64,000 bases of DNA, taken from the NCBI GenBank assembly GCA_910577995.1, contig CAJTND010000001.1, positions 310,001 through 374,000 on the forward strand, read 5' to 3'. Below are positions 41,347 through 50,216 of this stretch, piece by piece. Below the pieces are notes generated by a model that searched no databases, was not told the DNA's origin, and worked only from the letters and a program-made list of their open reading frames with translations. This stretch comes from an uncultured Christensenella sp. (GTDB taxonomy: Bacteria > Bacillota > Clostridia > Christensenellales > Pumilibacteraceae). A program made the position numbers and the translations under genes. The number at the start of each line of letters is the position of its first letter. Positions within the stretch are counted from its first letter, which is position 1.

Positions 41347-44300
41347 ATGCGAATCATCAAAAGAATTACCGATAAGACGATAGCGGCGACGATTGCCGTC
41401 GTGCTTGTGCTCGCGCTGATCATAGCCGCGTTCCCCGTCGTGTTCAACCGCGGTTCTGCCGCAGAGGACACCAAGGAATTTGCGCCCTCCTCGCTCGAGC
41501 TCGCCAACACGCAGTTCTCCGAGTCGTCGGGCTCGTATCCCGCAAGCCCCACGGGCTGGACGGGCGCGCATGCCGTCGGCAGCGGCAACGTCGTTTCGGG
41601 CGTTATCGACCTTTCCGATTCCGCATACTTCGGCGAGAACAGCGGCAACAAGGAATTCAAACTCGACCAATACCCCGAGTACGCCTCGGACAGCAGTAAG
41701 CCCGTGACCGTATTCGGCACGGACTCGCATAAAGACACCGACGCAAAAACGCTCATGATCAACACCGAGCGCGGCGCGGAGGTCGCTTACGCCTATTCTT
41801 CCGGCGATATGACCTTCTCCCCCAACTCGTTCTACCGCGTTTCGGCTTGGGTCAAGACGGGCGACTTCGCCGAGGGCACGGGCGCTACTATCAAGCTCTC
41901 GGGGCTCGGCGAAAACTGCTCGTTCCTCAATATAAACACCGTCGACGGGCTCAAAAAAGAAAACGGTTTGCCCGTCCTCAACAAAGAAAACGATTTCGGT
42001 TGGGTCAAATACAGCTTTTATGTCCGCACCTCCGCTTCGCTCTCCTCCACCGTCAAGCTCGTGCTCGGATTGGGCGACACGGTAAACAACGATGACGAAG
42101 ACCCCGAGATAATGCCCCGCTACGCGCACGGTTACGCGTTCTTCGACACCGTAGAGGCGGAGCGCATCTCCTCGCACGACTTCGCTTTCGAGACAGCCAA
42201 CCTCGAAAAAAGCGAAACGCGCGATAATCTTTACGTCGACGCGGCAGGCACTACGATAGCGCTCGACCTCTACGACGCGGAATATCTTAAAGACGGCAAT
42301 GGCAACGATATAGGCACGTTCTCCGACGGTCTCAAAGGCTGGACGAAGAACATACTCTACGACGCCGACGACGAGGACGAGCCGTTCGGCGGCGCAGCCA
42401 ACGCATACACCTACGATTCTTTCTCGGTGATCGATCCCGAAGACAACGCGCACGGCTTTACCGCTAACCCGTGGTCGCCGCTCGGCCGCGCAGAGGACAC
42501 CGACACTATAGACAACGGCATGCTCGGCGGCACTAACGGCAATATCCTCGTCATAAGCACCTACAACAACAGCGGCAAGTTCGAGGCGGCTGCGCTCGGC
42601 GTTGCTTCGCCCGAATATAATATCAAACGCTTCGGCTACTACCGTTTCGGCGTATGGATCAAGACCGACGGCGCGGACGGCGGCAGCGGCGCGTCGATAG
42701 GCGTCAAGGGCACATCCAACGATCCTGCCGACAATTACAAGCTTACGCAGTGGTATACCACGCTCGGCGGCGACGAGACAGACCTCGCCCACTACGGCTG
42801 GAAAGAGCACGTCGTGTATATCAAAGGCTCTGTAAGATCTGACTGCAAAGCGCATTTCGAGCTGTGGTTCGGCTCGCCCTCGTCCAAATCGAGAGGCATT
42901 GCGATGTTCGACAACGCGACGTTCACCGAGCTTTCGTACAGCGAGTTTTCGGCTATGTCGTCCGCGGACGGCGGCAGTGTCATCACGCTCGACGAATCGG
43001 AAGAGAGCACTGGCGTAGCCAACGGCAGTTTCCAGAACGTCGGCGACATCGTCGACGACGATACCTCTTATCCCCTGCCCGTAGCGAGCTGGACACGTTA
43101 TACCCCCGACGATGCGGCAACGACGGGCTTCTCGTCCGCCAAAGTCAATACCGACAATATCATATCCGGTCTTATCCCGACCGACAAGGATACTTTCGAC
43201 AGCTTCGCCGACGATATAGGCGTGGAGAACCCCGCAGGTTACGAAAACCCGCCGCTTTATAACGCGCTCCTGCTTTCCTCGCACACCAAGACGGCATTCT
43301 GCTACCGCTCTTCCGAGCTCACCGTAGCAACGGACAAGGCTTACAAGCTCACCGTCGATATGGCTGTGACCAACGTCGACGGCTACGGCGCGTCGCTCGT
43401 ACTCAAAACGGCAGACGGCAGAGTGCTTTCGACGATAGAAGGAATAAAGAACACGCACAACGCGTTCAAGACCTTTACTTTCTATATAGACAAACCTCTC
43501 GCCGATCAGTCGGTGTGCGTCGAGATCTGGCTCGGACTCAACGACCGCAAGAACAACACGCACAAGCTGTCGGCAGGCACTGTATATGTCAAGAACGTCG
43601 CCTTTACCGAATGGACGGTCGGCGACGACGAATCGACTACGATAGACGCGGAGTACACCAAAGTATTCGATAAGTATATCTCCGACCTCAACAACACTGC
43701 CCTGCTCGATACGCTCGATTACGGCGTATTCTCCTTCTCCAAACCGTCGCTCGATTATTACGACGCTTATTCCTACCGCCTGTTCAACGAGTACGCGCCC
43801 GCGTATCAGTGGATAGCCGCGTCGCAAAGCTCCGAGGCGGCTAAGAGCGGCGTCGTCAATACCGACAACATGCACAATATTTCCGTATACGACGGCTTTA
43901 AGTACAATGCCGCCGACCAGTACGGCGCCGAGCAATCCGGCAGCATGCTCGTCATAGACCATGCCGCGCCCACCAACACGATATACACGCTCGCCAACAA
44001 TCTCAACCTCGCCGCGAGCACCTACTACCGCCTCGACGTGACGATCAAGATCCACACCACCGACGACACCCGTTTGAGCGACGTTATCGAAGGCGCGACC
44101 ATTGGCTTGAACGGCGCAGTGACCGAGAAGTTTGAAAACATCAAAGACACGACGACGCTCGTCGCGGAGAATCAGGAAGACAGCCGCGACAGAGAAACGT
44201 ACAAAACCTTCTCGTTCTATATAAGCTCGGGCGACAACGGCGGCGAGCTCGGTATGTATATCATGTTCGGCGGAAAGACTCAACGCACGTTTACGGACGG

Positions 44301-44844
44301 TCAGCTCATCGTTTCCGATATCTCTCTCACCTCGATAAACAATACCGTATACGAGAACATCGTCGACGAACTCAAAGAATACGAGAAAAAACACAAGGAA
44401 GAAGATAAATACCGCAAAGCCGTCGCGCTCTCCGAGACCGCTGCGCCCGACGACGACAAGACCGAAAAAACGCCCTCCGAGGTAGCCTGGTGGATAATCC
44501 CCACCGTTATATTCGGCGTGTGTCTTATCGCCGCGATAGTGCTTATACTCGTTATGCGTCTTCGCGACCGCGCCAAGCGCAAAAAGAAGGTCACGGTCAC
44601 AACAGAGTACGACCGCGCCGAAACTATAAAAGAGCTCGACCGCCTTGCTCAGCTCGATGAGGACGAGAAGAAAGCCGCCAAGAAAGCGCAAGCCGACGAC
44701 TCGCCTGCCGACGAATTCGACGAGCAGCCGAGCGGCGACGAGGACGCGCCCGCGGCAAACGACGAGCCGTCCGAAAGCGACGTACAAGCCGAGCCCGAGC
44801 AAACCGAAAAAGCTCCCGACGCGGCGGACGACCTCGACGACTAA
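41347..44844 (+). CDS. Membrane-anchored surface protein with repeated jelly-roll (CBM-like) modules
   Basis: The 1165-residue product has an N-terminal hydrophobic segment (about 12-36, signal peptide or anchor). The ectodomain contains three or four modules of the form YRxSxWVKT ... GWxKYxFYV ... LxLGLGD. Examples start near residues 165, 430, 675 and 890; this pattern is common in carbohydrate-binding jelly-rolls (CBM4/9/22-like). A transmembrane helix (about 1047-1070) is followed by a basic stretch and a 95-residue tail very rich in Asp, Glu and Ala. There is no LPxTG and no catalytic domain. AAAGGTGA lies 4 nt upstream of the ATG. A role in binding polysaccharide or cell wall is inferred. 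Confidence 0.75.
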   Translation: MRIIKRITDKTIAATIAVVLVLALIIAAFPVVFNRGSAAEDTKEFAPSSLELANTQFSESSGSYPASPTGWTGAHAVGSGNVVSGVIDLSDSAYFGENSGNKEFKLDQYPEYASDSSKPVTVFGTDSHKDTDAKTLMINTERGAEVAYAYSSGDMTFSPNSFYRVSAWVKTGDFAEGTGATIKLSGLGENCSFLNINTVDGLKKENGLPVLNKENDFGWVKYSFYVRTSASLSSTVKLVLGLGDTVNNDDEDPEIMPRYAHGYAFFDTVEAERISSHDFAFETANLEKSETRDNLYVDAAGTTIALDLYDAEYLKDGNGNDIGTFSDGLKGWTKNILYDADDEDEPFGGAANAYTYDSFSVIDPEDNAHGFTANPWSPLGRAEDTDTIDNGMLGGTNGNILVISTYNNSGKFEAAALGVASPEYNIKRFGYYRFGVWIKTDGADGGSGASIGVKGTSNDPADNYKLTQWYTTLGGDETDLAHYGWKEHVVYIKGSVRSDCKAHFELWFGSPSSKSRGIAMFDNATFTELSYSEFSAMSSADGGSVITLDESEESTGVANGSFQNVGDIVDDDTSYPLPVASWTRYTPDDAATTGFSSAKVNTDNIISGLIPTDKDTFDSFADDIGVENPAGYENPPLYNALLLSSHTKTAFCYRSSELTVATDKAYKLTVDMAVTNVDGYGASLVLKTADGRVLSTIEGIKNTHNAFKTFTFYIDKPLADQSVCVEIWLGLNDRKNNTHKLSAGTVYVKNVAFTEWTVGDDESTTIDAEYTKVFDKYISDLNNTALLDTLDYGVFSFSKPSLDYYDAYSYRLFNEYAPAYQWIAASQSSEAAKSGVVNTDNMHNISVYDGFKYNAADQYGAEQSGSMLVIDHAAPTNTIYTLANNLNLAASTYYRLDVTIKIHTTDDTRLSDVIEGATIGLNGAVTEKFENIKDTTTLVAENQEDSRDRETYKTFSFYISSGDNGGELGMYIMFGGKTQRTFTDGQLIVSDISLTSINNTVYENIVDELKEYEKKHKEEDKYRKAVALSETAAPDDDKTEKTPSEVAWWIIPTVIFGVCLIAAIVLILVMRLRDRAKRKKKVTVTTEYDRAETIKELDRLAQLDEDEKKAAKKAQADDSPADEFDEQPSGDEDAPAANDEPSESDVQAEPEQTEKAPDAADDLDD

Positions 44845-44860
44845 AACCGATGCAACATGC

Positions 44861-44893
44861 AAAAAACCTTTCCGATATTCGGAAAGGTTTTTT
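44861..44893 (+). terminator. Perfect bidirectional intrinsic terminator
   Basis: Arms 44861-44875 and 44879-44893 are exact 15-bp reverse complements (core CCTTTCCGA / TCGGAAAGG) with A6 and T6 ends and a TAT loop. It serves both the upstream + gene and, on the other strand, the 10-gene operon ending at 45022. Confidence 0.92.
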
Positions 44894-44910
44894 ATTGTTT
44901 GAATTATAAC

Positions 44911-44953
44911 AACGGCTCACAAAAGCAAAGCTTTTGTACGGATATTAGCCGTT
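44911..44953. repeat. Nested inverted repeats between convergent genes
   Basis: The inner perfect hairpin ACAAAAGC-AAA-GCTTTTGT (44919-44937) sits inside an outer pair AACGGCT (44911-44917) / AGCCGTT (44947-44953). There is no T-tract. It lies in the 3' region of the SDR gene transcript. It could be an mRNA-stabilising structure or a remnant small repeat. Confidence 0.5.
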
Positions 44954-45021
44954 AGTTGAAATACGGCGCGGATCTTGCCATTGCAAGCAATCAAATCCAC
45001 TTGTATTATGTCAGCGAATAC

Positions 45022-45768
45022 TCAATAACCGCCGTCGACGTGGAGCAACGCGCCGTTTACGAACGACGACTTTTCGTCGGCGAGGAACAGCACTGCGTTG
45101 CTTACATCCTCGGGTCTGCCTATGCGGCGAACGGGCGTATTGTCGACGATACGGATCAGCGCCTCGGGCGGTACGGGGTCGTTCATTTCGGTAGCGATAA
45201 GCCCTGCTATGACGGCGTTGACGGTGACGTACTCGCCCACTTCGCGCGACAGCGCTTTTGTCAATCCGTTAACGCCCGCCTTAGCCGCGGAATACGCTGT
45301 CTCGGTGCTCGAACCGCGTTCCGCCCAGAACGAACTGATGTTTATCACGCGCCCGAAACCGTTTGCTATCATGCCGGGCAGGAATTGCCGCGTAGTCAGC
45401 CATACGCCTTTAAGGTCGACGCCTATCACGCTGTCGAAGTCCTCTTCGCTATCGTACTGTAACAGCCCCATATGCGCAATGCCCGCGTTGTTGACTAGCG
45501 TATCGACCGTGCCGAACATCACCTGCTCCGCCATGCGCTTTACCTGTGCCGCGTCGGACACGTCGGCACGTATCGCCTGACACGCTATCTCCCTTGCGCT
45601 TAGCTCGTTAATAAGCTCCATCGCCTGTTTTTCCGACTTGTTGTAATTGACGACAACATTATAGCCCGCCGCGCCTAAGTCGAGCGCGATCTGTCTGCCT
45701 ATACCGCGCGCTCCGCCCGTTATGAGCGCCGTCCGCTTCCTCTGCATTTTTCCGTCGTCCTTTGTCAT
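45022..45768 (-). CDS. Short-chain dehydrogenase/reductase, FabG-like
   Basis: The 248-residue length is typical of classical SDRs. The cofactor motif is TGGARGIG (about 17-24), the NAG motif is LVNNAGIAHMG, and the catalytic triad is Ser (INISSFWAERG) and YSAAK. The C-terminus LLHVDGGY is typical of FabG. It could be 3-oxoacyl-ACP reductase or another NAD(P)H ketoreductase; no fatty-acid genes are adjacent. The ATG overlaps the MurF-like stop (ATGA), and it is the last gene of the operon that starts at nth. Confidence 0.88.
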   Translation of the reverse strand: MTKDDGKMQRKRTALITGGARGIGRQIALDLGAAGYNVVVNYNKSEKQAMELINELSAREIACQAIRADVSDAAQVKRMAEQVMFGTVDTLVNNAGIAHMGLLQYDSEEDFDSVIGVDLKGVWLTTRQFLPGMIANGFGRVINISSFWAERGSSTETAYSAAKAGVNGLTKALSREVGEYVTVNAVIAGLIATEMNDPVPPEALIRIVDNTPVRRIGRPEDVSNAVLFLADEKSSFVNGALLHVDGGY

Positions 45769-47324
45769 TTGATGTTATCGGGAAGGTCGTTCTCAAACAG
45801 CACGATACGCTCGCCCGAGATCTCCTTCAAACCCTCGACCGCCTCGTCGCGCGACGCGAAACACGAAATATTATTTTCGTTCATGCCCGCGGCGATAGCG
45901 CCGGCTTTGATATCCTCGGCACGCGAGCCGACGAGGTAAGCATAGTCGCATACCGCCGCTATATGCTTGCCGAGCTCGGTATTGCACTGCTTCTCGATAG
46001 AGCCGAGCTCGACGAACCCCGGAGTGATGATGACTTTTTTCTCGGCAAAGCACGCGAGCACGTCAAGCGCGTTCTTCGCGCCGACGGGGTTGGAATTGTA
46101 CGCGTCGTCGATAACGCCGCCGTCCAAAAGCTGTAAACGGTGCTCAACCGGCTTAGCCGCCTCGACCGCCGCGACGATATGCTCTGCGTCCGCGCCGCAA
46201 TACCGCGCCGCCGCCGCACACACACAGGTAAGCTCCGCTATATGCGCGCCGAGCAGCTTTGTATTGACGCTGTGCTCATCACCGTCGATAACGAGCGTGA
46301 ACGACGTTCCGCGCGCATCTATTTTTAGATCTTTGTACGATATATCCCCGTCGCCGCCTACTACCGTCTTTTTGCACGGCGCGTCGCGGTCCGCGAGCGC
46401 GGCGCAGTCGGAGTTGTAGCCGTTGAGCACGAGCAGTCCGTCCTCGGGCAGAGCTTTTGCAAGCGCGTACTTCGCGTCGGCAACGCCTGCGCGGTTTTTC
46501 AGCGTTTCGAGGTGCATATCGCCTATCGCGGTAATTATCCCGACCTTGGGCGAAACGATGCCGCACAGTTCTTTTATATCGCCGCTGTACCGCGCGCCGA
46601 GCTCGGCTATCAAGTACTCCTCATTGTTAAGGTCGTTGTTTACGGTAAGGCATATGCCCATAGGCGTATTGTAACTGCCTGGCGTGGCGATGACAGACTT
46701 GCCGTCGAGCATGCCGCGCAACAGGTTTTTGGCGGTAGTCTTGCCGTAGCTGCCCGTTATACCGATAACGACGGGCGCGACTGCGGCGAGCTTGCGTTTG
46801 GCGCGTCTTATATACCGCCACGCAATTATCTTTTCGATAGGTGCATTTATAAAGCCCGCAAGCAATGCGGTGAACGGCGCAAACAGCGCAAACACGCAGG
46901 CGAGCGTTTGGCAGTACGGCGAGTACCAAGACGCGGCGGCTACGCCCGCGCCGAAAGCGAGCAGTAACACGACGTACGTCGTAATGAGCCTGACCATGCG
47001 CTTTGTCGGTTTGAGCTTGGCGTCGCCGTTTTTGACAGCCGCACCGACGAATACCGCCGCGAGCGCGATATAAAGAGCGATCGCGCAATACCGCGCGTAC
47101 TCGAACACCGCAAAGCACCCGACATAGACTATCATTGCGATAAAAGAGAACGCCGCAAGCCCGAAGTATCTTATAAGCGCGTTATACCGCGTCGCTTTGA
47201 GCCACGCCCGCACTCCGCGCGCCTTGTAGCCCGAAAGCTGAAATATCTTGAATATCGGCAAGCCGACCGCGACCGATAAGATCGCGGCGGCGGCTGTCAA
47301 TGCTACTGCTATCCAACTATCCAT
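45765..47324 (-). CDS. MurF-like Mur ligase with N-terminal membrane domain
   Basis: This is 519 residues from ATG 47324. Residues 1-175 contain about five hydrophobic helices (e.g. DSWIAVALTAAAAILSVAVG, FSFIAMIVYVGCFAVF, TTYVVLLLAFGAGVAAASW). Residues about 180-519 are a Mur ligase: P-loop GITGSYGKTT (188-197), NTPMGI, EHRLQLLDGG and VIDDAYNSNP, the MurF signature. Canonical MurF is cytosolic, about 450 residues, with a substrate-binding N-terminal domain that is absent here. The fold implies ATP-dependent amide ligation of a cell-envelope precursor at the membrane. Whether it replaces MurF or makes another conjugate cannot be told. It lies 5 bp after the hydrolase. Confidence 0.82.
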   Translation of the reverse strand: MDSWIAVALTAAAAILSVAVGLPIFKIFQLSGYKARGVRAWLKATRYNALIRYFGLAAFSFIAMIVYVGCFAVFEYARYCAIALYIALAAVFVGAAVKNGDAKLKPTKRMVRLITTYVVLLLAFGAGVAAASWYSPYCQTLACVFALFAPFTALLAGFINAPIEKIIAWRYIRRAKRKLAAVAPVVIGITGSYGKTTAKNLLRGMLDGKSVIATPGSYNTPMGICLTVNNDLNNEEYLIAELGARYSGDIKELCGIVSPKVGIITAIGDMHLETLKNRAGVADAKYALAKALPEDGLLVLNGYNSDCAALADRDAPCKKTVVGGDGDISYKDLKIDARGTSFTLVIDGDEHSVNTKLLGAHIAELTCVCAAAARYCGADAEHIVAAVEAAKPVEHRLQLLDGGVIDDAYNSNPVGAKNALDVLACFAEKKVIITPGFVELGSIEKQCNTELGKHIAAVCDYAYLVGSRAEDIKAGAIAAGMNENNISCFASRDEAVEGLKEISGERIVLFENDLPDNIK

Positions 47325-47329
47325 ATTAC

Positions 47330-48040
47330 CTATTCCGTTATAAAAGATTTGACGAGCCTGACAAATCCGTAATGCGATTCGACATAAGCATAATGCCCGC
47401 CGTCGAGATATTCGAGCCGACTTCCGTCGATACGCGCATTGAGCCGTTTCGCCATGTACGGCGGCGTTTCGCCGTCCGTCCTGCCCCATACGATAAGCGT
47501 CGGGCATTTGATATACGGCAAAAGCTTTTCGAGATGCGTATTGACTATGCGGACGAACACTCCGCGCATTTCGGGGTCGGTATTATTATAATCTATCGAG
47601 CCGCTTCCGTCAAGCGGTTTCCCGCGCTTTACTCTCCTGTGATAGCGCGCGACGGCTAATTTTTTTCTCAGGCTGAAATGCGGTCTCATGCCCGCGCTGT
47701 CGACGAGCATCAGCTTTGAACAAAGTCCCTGCGCCGCGGTTATTATCCCGATCCTGCCGCCGAAGCTGTGTCCTATTATTATCGGGTCGGATATGTCCTT
47801 GCTCCTGAGAAAATTATTAAGATACGATGCGTAATCGTATACGCCCCAATCGCTCGGCACTTTTTTGGGAAAAGCGAAGTTGAGCGCGGACACGCCCATA
47901 TCTGTCACTGCGCGGAACGCGCCCGAAAACGATTCGAGCCCGCCGCCCCAACCGTGTAAAAAAACGACGGTATCGCCGTCGTTTGTTTCGCGGCGCACAT
48001 ACTCGTATTCGCATTCCACGCCGTTGATATTTTCTTTCAT
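47330..48040 (-). CDS. Alpha/beta-fold hydrolase
   Basis: The 236-residue protein shows the oxyanion HGWGGG (about 30-35), nucleophile elbow GHSFGG (about 94-99), acid in VWGRTDGETP and catalytic histidine in GGHYAYVE near the end. The fold covers esterases, lipases and related hydrolases; the substrate is unknown. It has no signal peptide. A G-rich ribosome site lies just upstream. The location between rimI and the membrane MurF-like gene suggests an envelope-related or accessory role, which is only inference. Confidence 0.85.
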   Translation of the reverse strand: MKENINGVECEYEYVRRETNDGDTVVFLHGWGGGLESFSGAFRAVTDMGVSALNFAFPKKVPSDWGVYDYASYLNNFLRSKDISDPIIIGHSFGGRIGIITAAQGLCSKLMLVDSAGMRPHFSLRKKLAVARYHRRVKRGKPLDGSGSIDYNNTDPEMRGVFVRIVNTHLEKLLPYIKCPTLIVWGRTDGETPPYMAKRLNARIDGSRLEYLDGGHYAYVESHYGFVRLVKSFITE

Positions 48041-48061
48041 ACGCCCCCCAAAGAGCAGAGT

Positions 48062-48502
48062 TTACAAATCGCGCCGCATCACGACCGCATCGGCATCGCC
48101 GTAGTAGCCCTTTCTCAGTCCGACCTCGGTAAATCCGAGCTTTTCGTACAGCGCGTGCGCCGAGCCGTTATCGTTGCGGACGTACAAAAAAACCTTGCCC
48201 GCGCCGCGTGTCCGCGCGCCCTCGAACAGCCGCTCGAAAAGCGCCGTCGCTATCCCGCGCCGCCTATGCGCCTCGGCGACGGCGATATTGGAAACGTCGC
48301 ATTCGTCCGCGGCAAATACGCCCGAAAGATACCCGACCGTCATGCCGTCGATCTCGGCGACAAGGAACAGACATTTTTCGTCTGCTATCGCCTCGTCTAT
48401 CATCTGCTGTGTCCAGCAACTGCCGATATACGCCTTTTCCATAGCGCATATCGCCTTGCCGTCGGCGGATTCTGCGGTACGTATGACCGCCGCGACCGTC
48501 AT
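48062..48502 (-). CDS. rimI: GNAT N-acetyltransferase, RimI family
   Basis: The 146-residue product has the acetyl-CoA-binding motif RRRGIA (R/Q-x-x-G-x-A) after VSNIAVAEAH, and the C-terminal ALYEKLGFTEVGLRKGYY typical of RimI. RimI acetylates the N-terminal alanine of ribosomal protein S18. It overlaps tsaB by 4 bp in the conserved tsaE-tsaB-rimI order, which supports this assignment over another GNAT enzyme. Confidence 0.93.
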   Translation of the reverse strand: MTVAAVIRTAESADGKAICAMEKAYIGSCWTQQMIDEAIADEKCLFLVAEIDGMTVGYLSGVFAADECDVSNIAVAEAHRRRGIATALFERLFEGARTRGAGKVFLYVRNDNGSAHALYEKLGFTEVGLRKGYYGDADAVVMRRDL

Positions 48503-49116
48503 AGATCGCCTTCTCCGCGCTCGGGCTGAGGTTTTCTTATGTACAGCGGCAAAAGCTCCGCATAGCTCACGGTCGACGCGATCGCTTTATCCGCGGCGAT
48601 ACGCATTTCGCGCTCGCCCACGCCCGACACGCCGCCGAGGATCTTCCCGAGCTTGACGTCGGTAGAAAGCGCAAAGTCCTTGTGCTCTGCTATCGCCGCG
48701 CGCGCGCCGTCAAGCGTGACGCACTTTGCCGCGTCGAGCTCCGTATCGCCGTCGTAACGCGCGATATAGCACACGTTACTGCCTGCGTCCGCCACGGATA
48801 TAACTTTTCCGCTATCGTTATTATATGCGTTGAGCCTGAGATTGTTCACGGCAAAGCACGGCTTACCAAGACAATAGCAAAGCGTCTTGACCGTGGTCAA
48901 GCCGATGCGCAAGCCCGTAAAAGAGCCCGGACCTACGCACGCGCCGATAGCGTCGAGCTCGGACAGCTTGACGCCGCTTTCCGACAAAAGCCTGTCAATC
49001 GTCGGCATCAGCGTTTCCGCGCCCGCGTTGGTCAGGTCCTCGGAATAATGATATTTGTCGCCCGCGCACAGTAGCACGCGCGTCCCTTCCGCGGTATCTA
49101 TAAATATGTAGTTCAT
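48499..49116 (-). CDS. tsaB: tRNA threonylcarbamoyladenosine biosynthesis protein TsaB
   Basis: The 205-residue product opens YIFIDTAEGTRVLL, an ASKHA-fold start. AIGACVGPGSFTGLRIGLTTVKTLCY (about 58-83) is the family block. TsaB is the non-catalytic partner of TsaD in the complex that makes the t6A37 modification of ANN-decoding tRNAs. It overlaps both the RibU-TsaE gene and rimI by 4 bp. tsaD and tsaC are not in the window. Confidence 0.96.
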   Translation of the reverse strand: MNYIFIDTAEGTRVLLCAGDKYHYSEDLTNAGAETLMPTIDRLLSESGVKLSELDAIGACVGPGSFTGLRIGLTTVKTLCYCLGKPCFAVNNLRLNAYNNDSGKVISVADAGSNVCYIARYDGDTELDAAKCVTLDGARAAIAEHKDFALSTDVKLGKILGGVSGVGEREMRIAADKAIASTVSYAELLPLYIRKPQPERGEGDL

Positions 49117-50216
49117 CGCCGTATCGTAACTTTTCGCCCGTCGTCGGTCTTGATTATATCAACGGAAACCGTCTTTATCCCGTTGAACAGCCCCTCGATA
49201 TTCTGCCACCACTCGATTGCGCAAACGCAGTCCGACTTACCGAAATACTCGGCAATGCCCGCGCCGCACGCCTCGTCCGTGCCCGACAGCCTGTAAGCGT
49301 CGAAATGACGGAACGCTATCCGACCGTCCAAATACTCGTTCATCAGCGTGAACGTCGGCGATACGACGTCCGCGCTCACGCCCAAACCCTTAGCAAGCCC
49401 CTTGCAGAATACCGTTTTACCCGCGCCGAGTTCGCCGCCGAGCAGGATCACCTCGCCGCCGACAAGCTCCGATGCGAGCGTCTCGCCGAGCTTTTCCATA
49501 TCCTCGGGCGAACGTATATCGTGCTCCTCCGCTACGTCGACGGACGCCGCCTGCTCGGACGCAATGCGTTTTTTGCGCTTGCGGTCGTTGGCGAACATAT
49601 AATCGAACAGGCGTTGGAACTGCTTATACAGGAGCAGGACCGCCGCCGAGATGAGTATGACCTTTACAAAGTTGAATATGACTGCCCAATACCAGACCGA
49701 CAGGTAAAACTCCATGCCGGCCGTCCAGGACGTCGCGCCCGCGTACGCCATGAGGAAGAACGGGAACGTAAGCACATAGTTGACTGGTATCGACCACACC
49801 GCCTGCGCCACACACGCGATAGCGAGCGTAACGAGCACGGTCTTTATCGTCCGTCTGCGCTTATACACTATCGACGGGATAAGCACGAAAGGCAGCATTA
49901 TTATTATGTTGGCAAGCTCGCCCACGCCTACCGTTTGGGAAAAAGTCACCGCATGCAAAAGCTCTTTGAGCACGCCGACTATTATCGCCGATATAGGACC
50001 GAGCGCAAAGCCCGCCATCATGACGAAGGCGTTGGAAAAATCAACTTTGAGGAACGGGACGGCAGGTATCGGCGCAAACTCGAATATCGGCATATACAGC
50101 AGGTACGCGAGCGCGGTGAATATCGCCATGCGCGTTATGTTCTTGGTCGTGAACACGCGTTTCGCGTGATCCTTGAACGACTTTTTGCCGTTGCCGTGTG
50201 TCATTTCTTCTGTCAT
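49113..50216 (-). CDS. Fusion of ECF transporter S component (RibU-like) and TsaE ATPase
   Basis: This is one open frame of 367 residues. Residues about 25-205 are a six-helix ECF substrate-binding subunit resembling RibU: FLKVDFSNAFVMMAGFALGP (56-74) and VGVLKELLHAV match the riboflavin-transporter signature. A basic linker (about 211-228) leads to a complete TsaE: SPEDMEKLGETLA, Walker A GGELGAGKT (260-268), SPTFTLMNEY (286-295), HFDAYRL (304-310) and EWWQN. TsaE is the ATPase of the t6A complex with TsaB and TsaD. The next gene, tsaB, overlaps by 4 bp. No ECF A or T genes are nearby. An internal Met at 240 could give free TsaE, though it would lose part of the domain start. Confidence 0.9.
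   Translation of the reverse strand: MTEEMTHGNGKKSFKDHAKRVFTTKNITRMAIFTALAYLLYMPIFEFAPIPAVPFLKVDFSNAFVMMAGFALGPISAIIVGVLKELLHAVTFSQTVGVGELANIIIMLPFVLIPSIVYKRRRTIKTVLVTLAIACVAQAVWSIPVNYVLTFPFFLMAYAGATSWTAGMEFYLSVWYWAVIFNFVKVILISAAVLLLYKQFQRLFDYMFANDRKRKKRIASEQAASVDVAEEHDIRSPEDMEKLGETLASELVGGEVILLGGELGAGKTVFCKGLAKGLGVSADVVSPTFTLMNEYLDGRIAFRHFDAYRLSGTDEACGAGIAEYFGKSDCVCAIEWWQNIEGLFNGIKTVSVDIIKTDDGRKVTIRR

Noticed and set aside
41332..44862. 1176-codon open frame on the minus strand opposite the jelly-roll surface gene
   Set aside because: Composition is that of an antisense shadow. The plus frame has promoter, ribosome site, signal, modules and terminator.
49113..50216. Frameshift or misassembly joining ecfS and tsaE
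   Set aside because: The frame is continuous with a plausible charged linker, and the upstream and downstream 4-bp overlaps fit the operon. Read data would still be useful.
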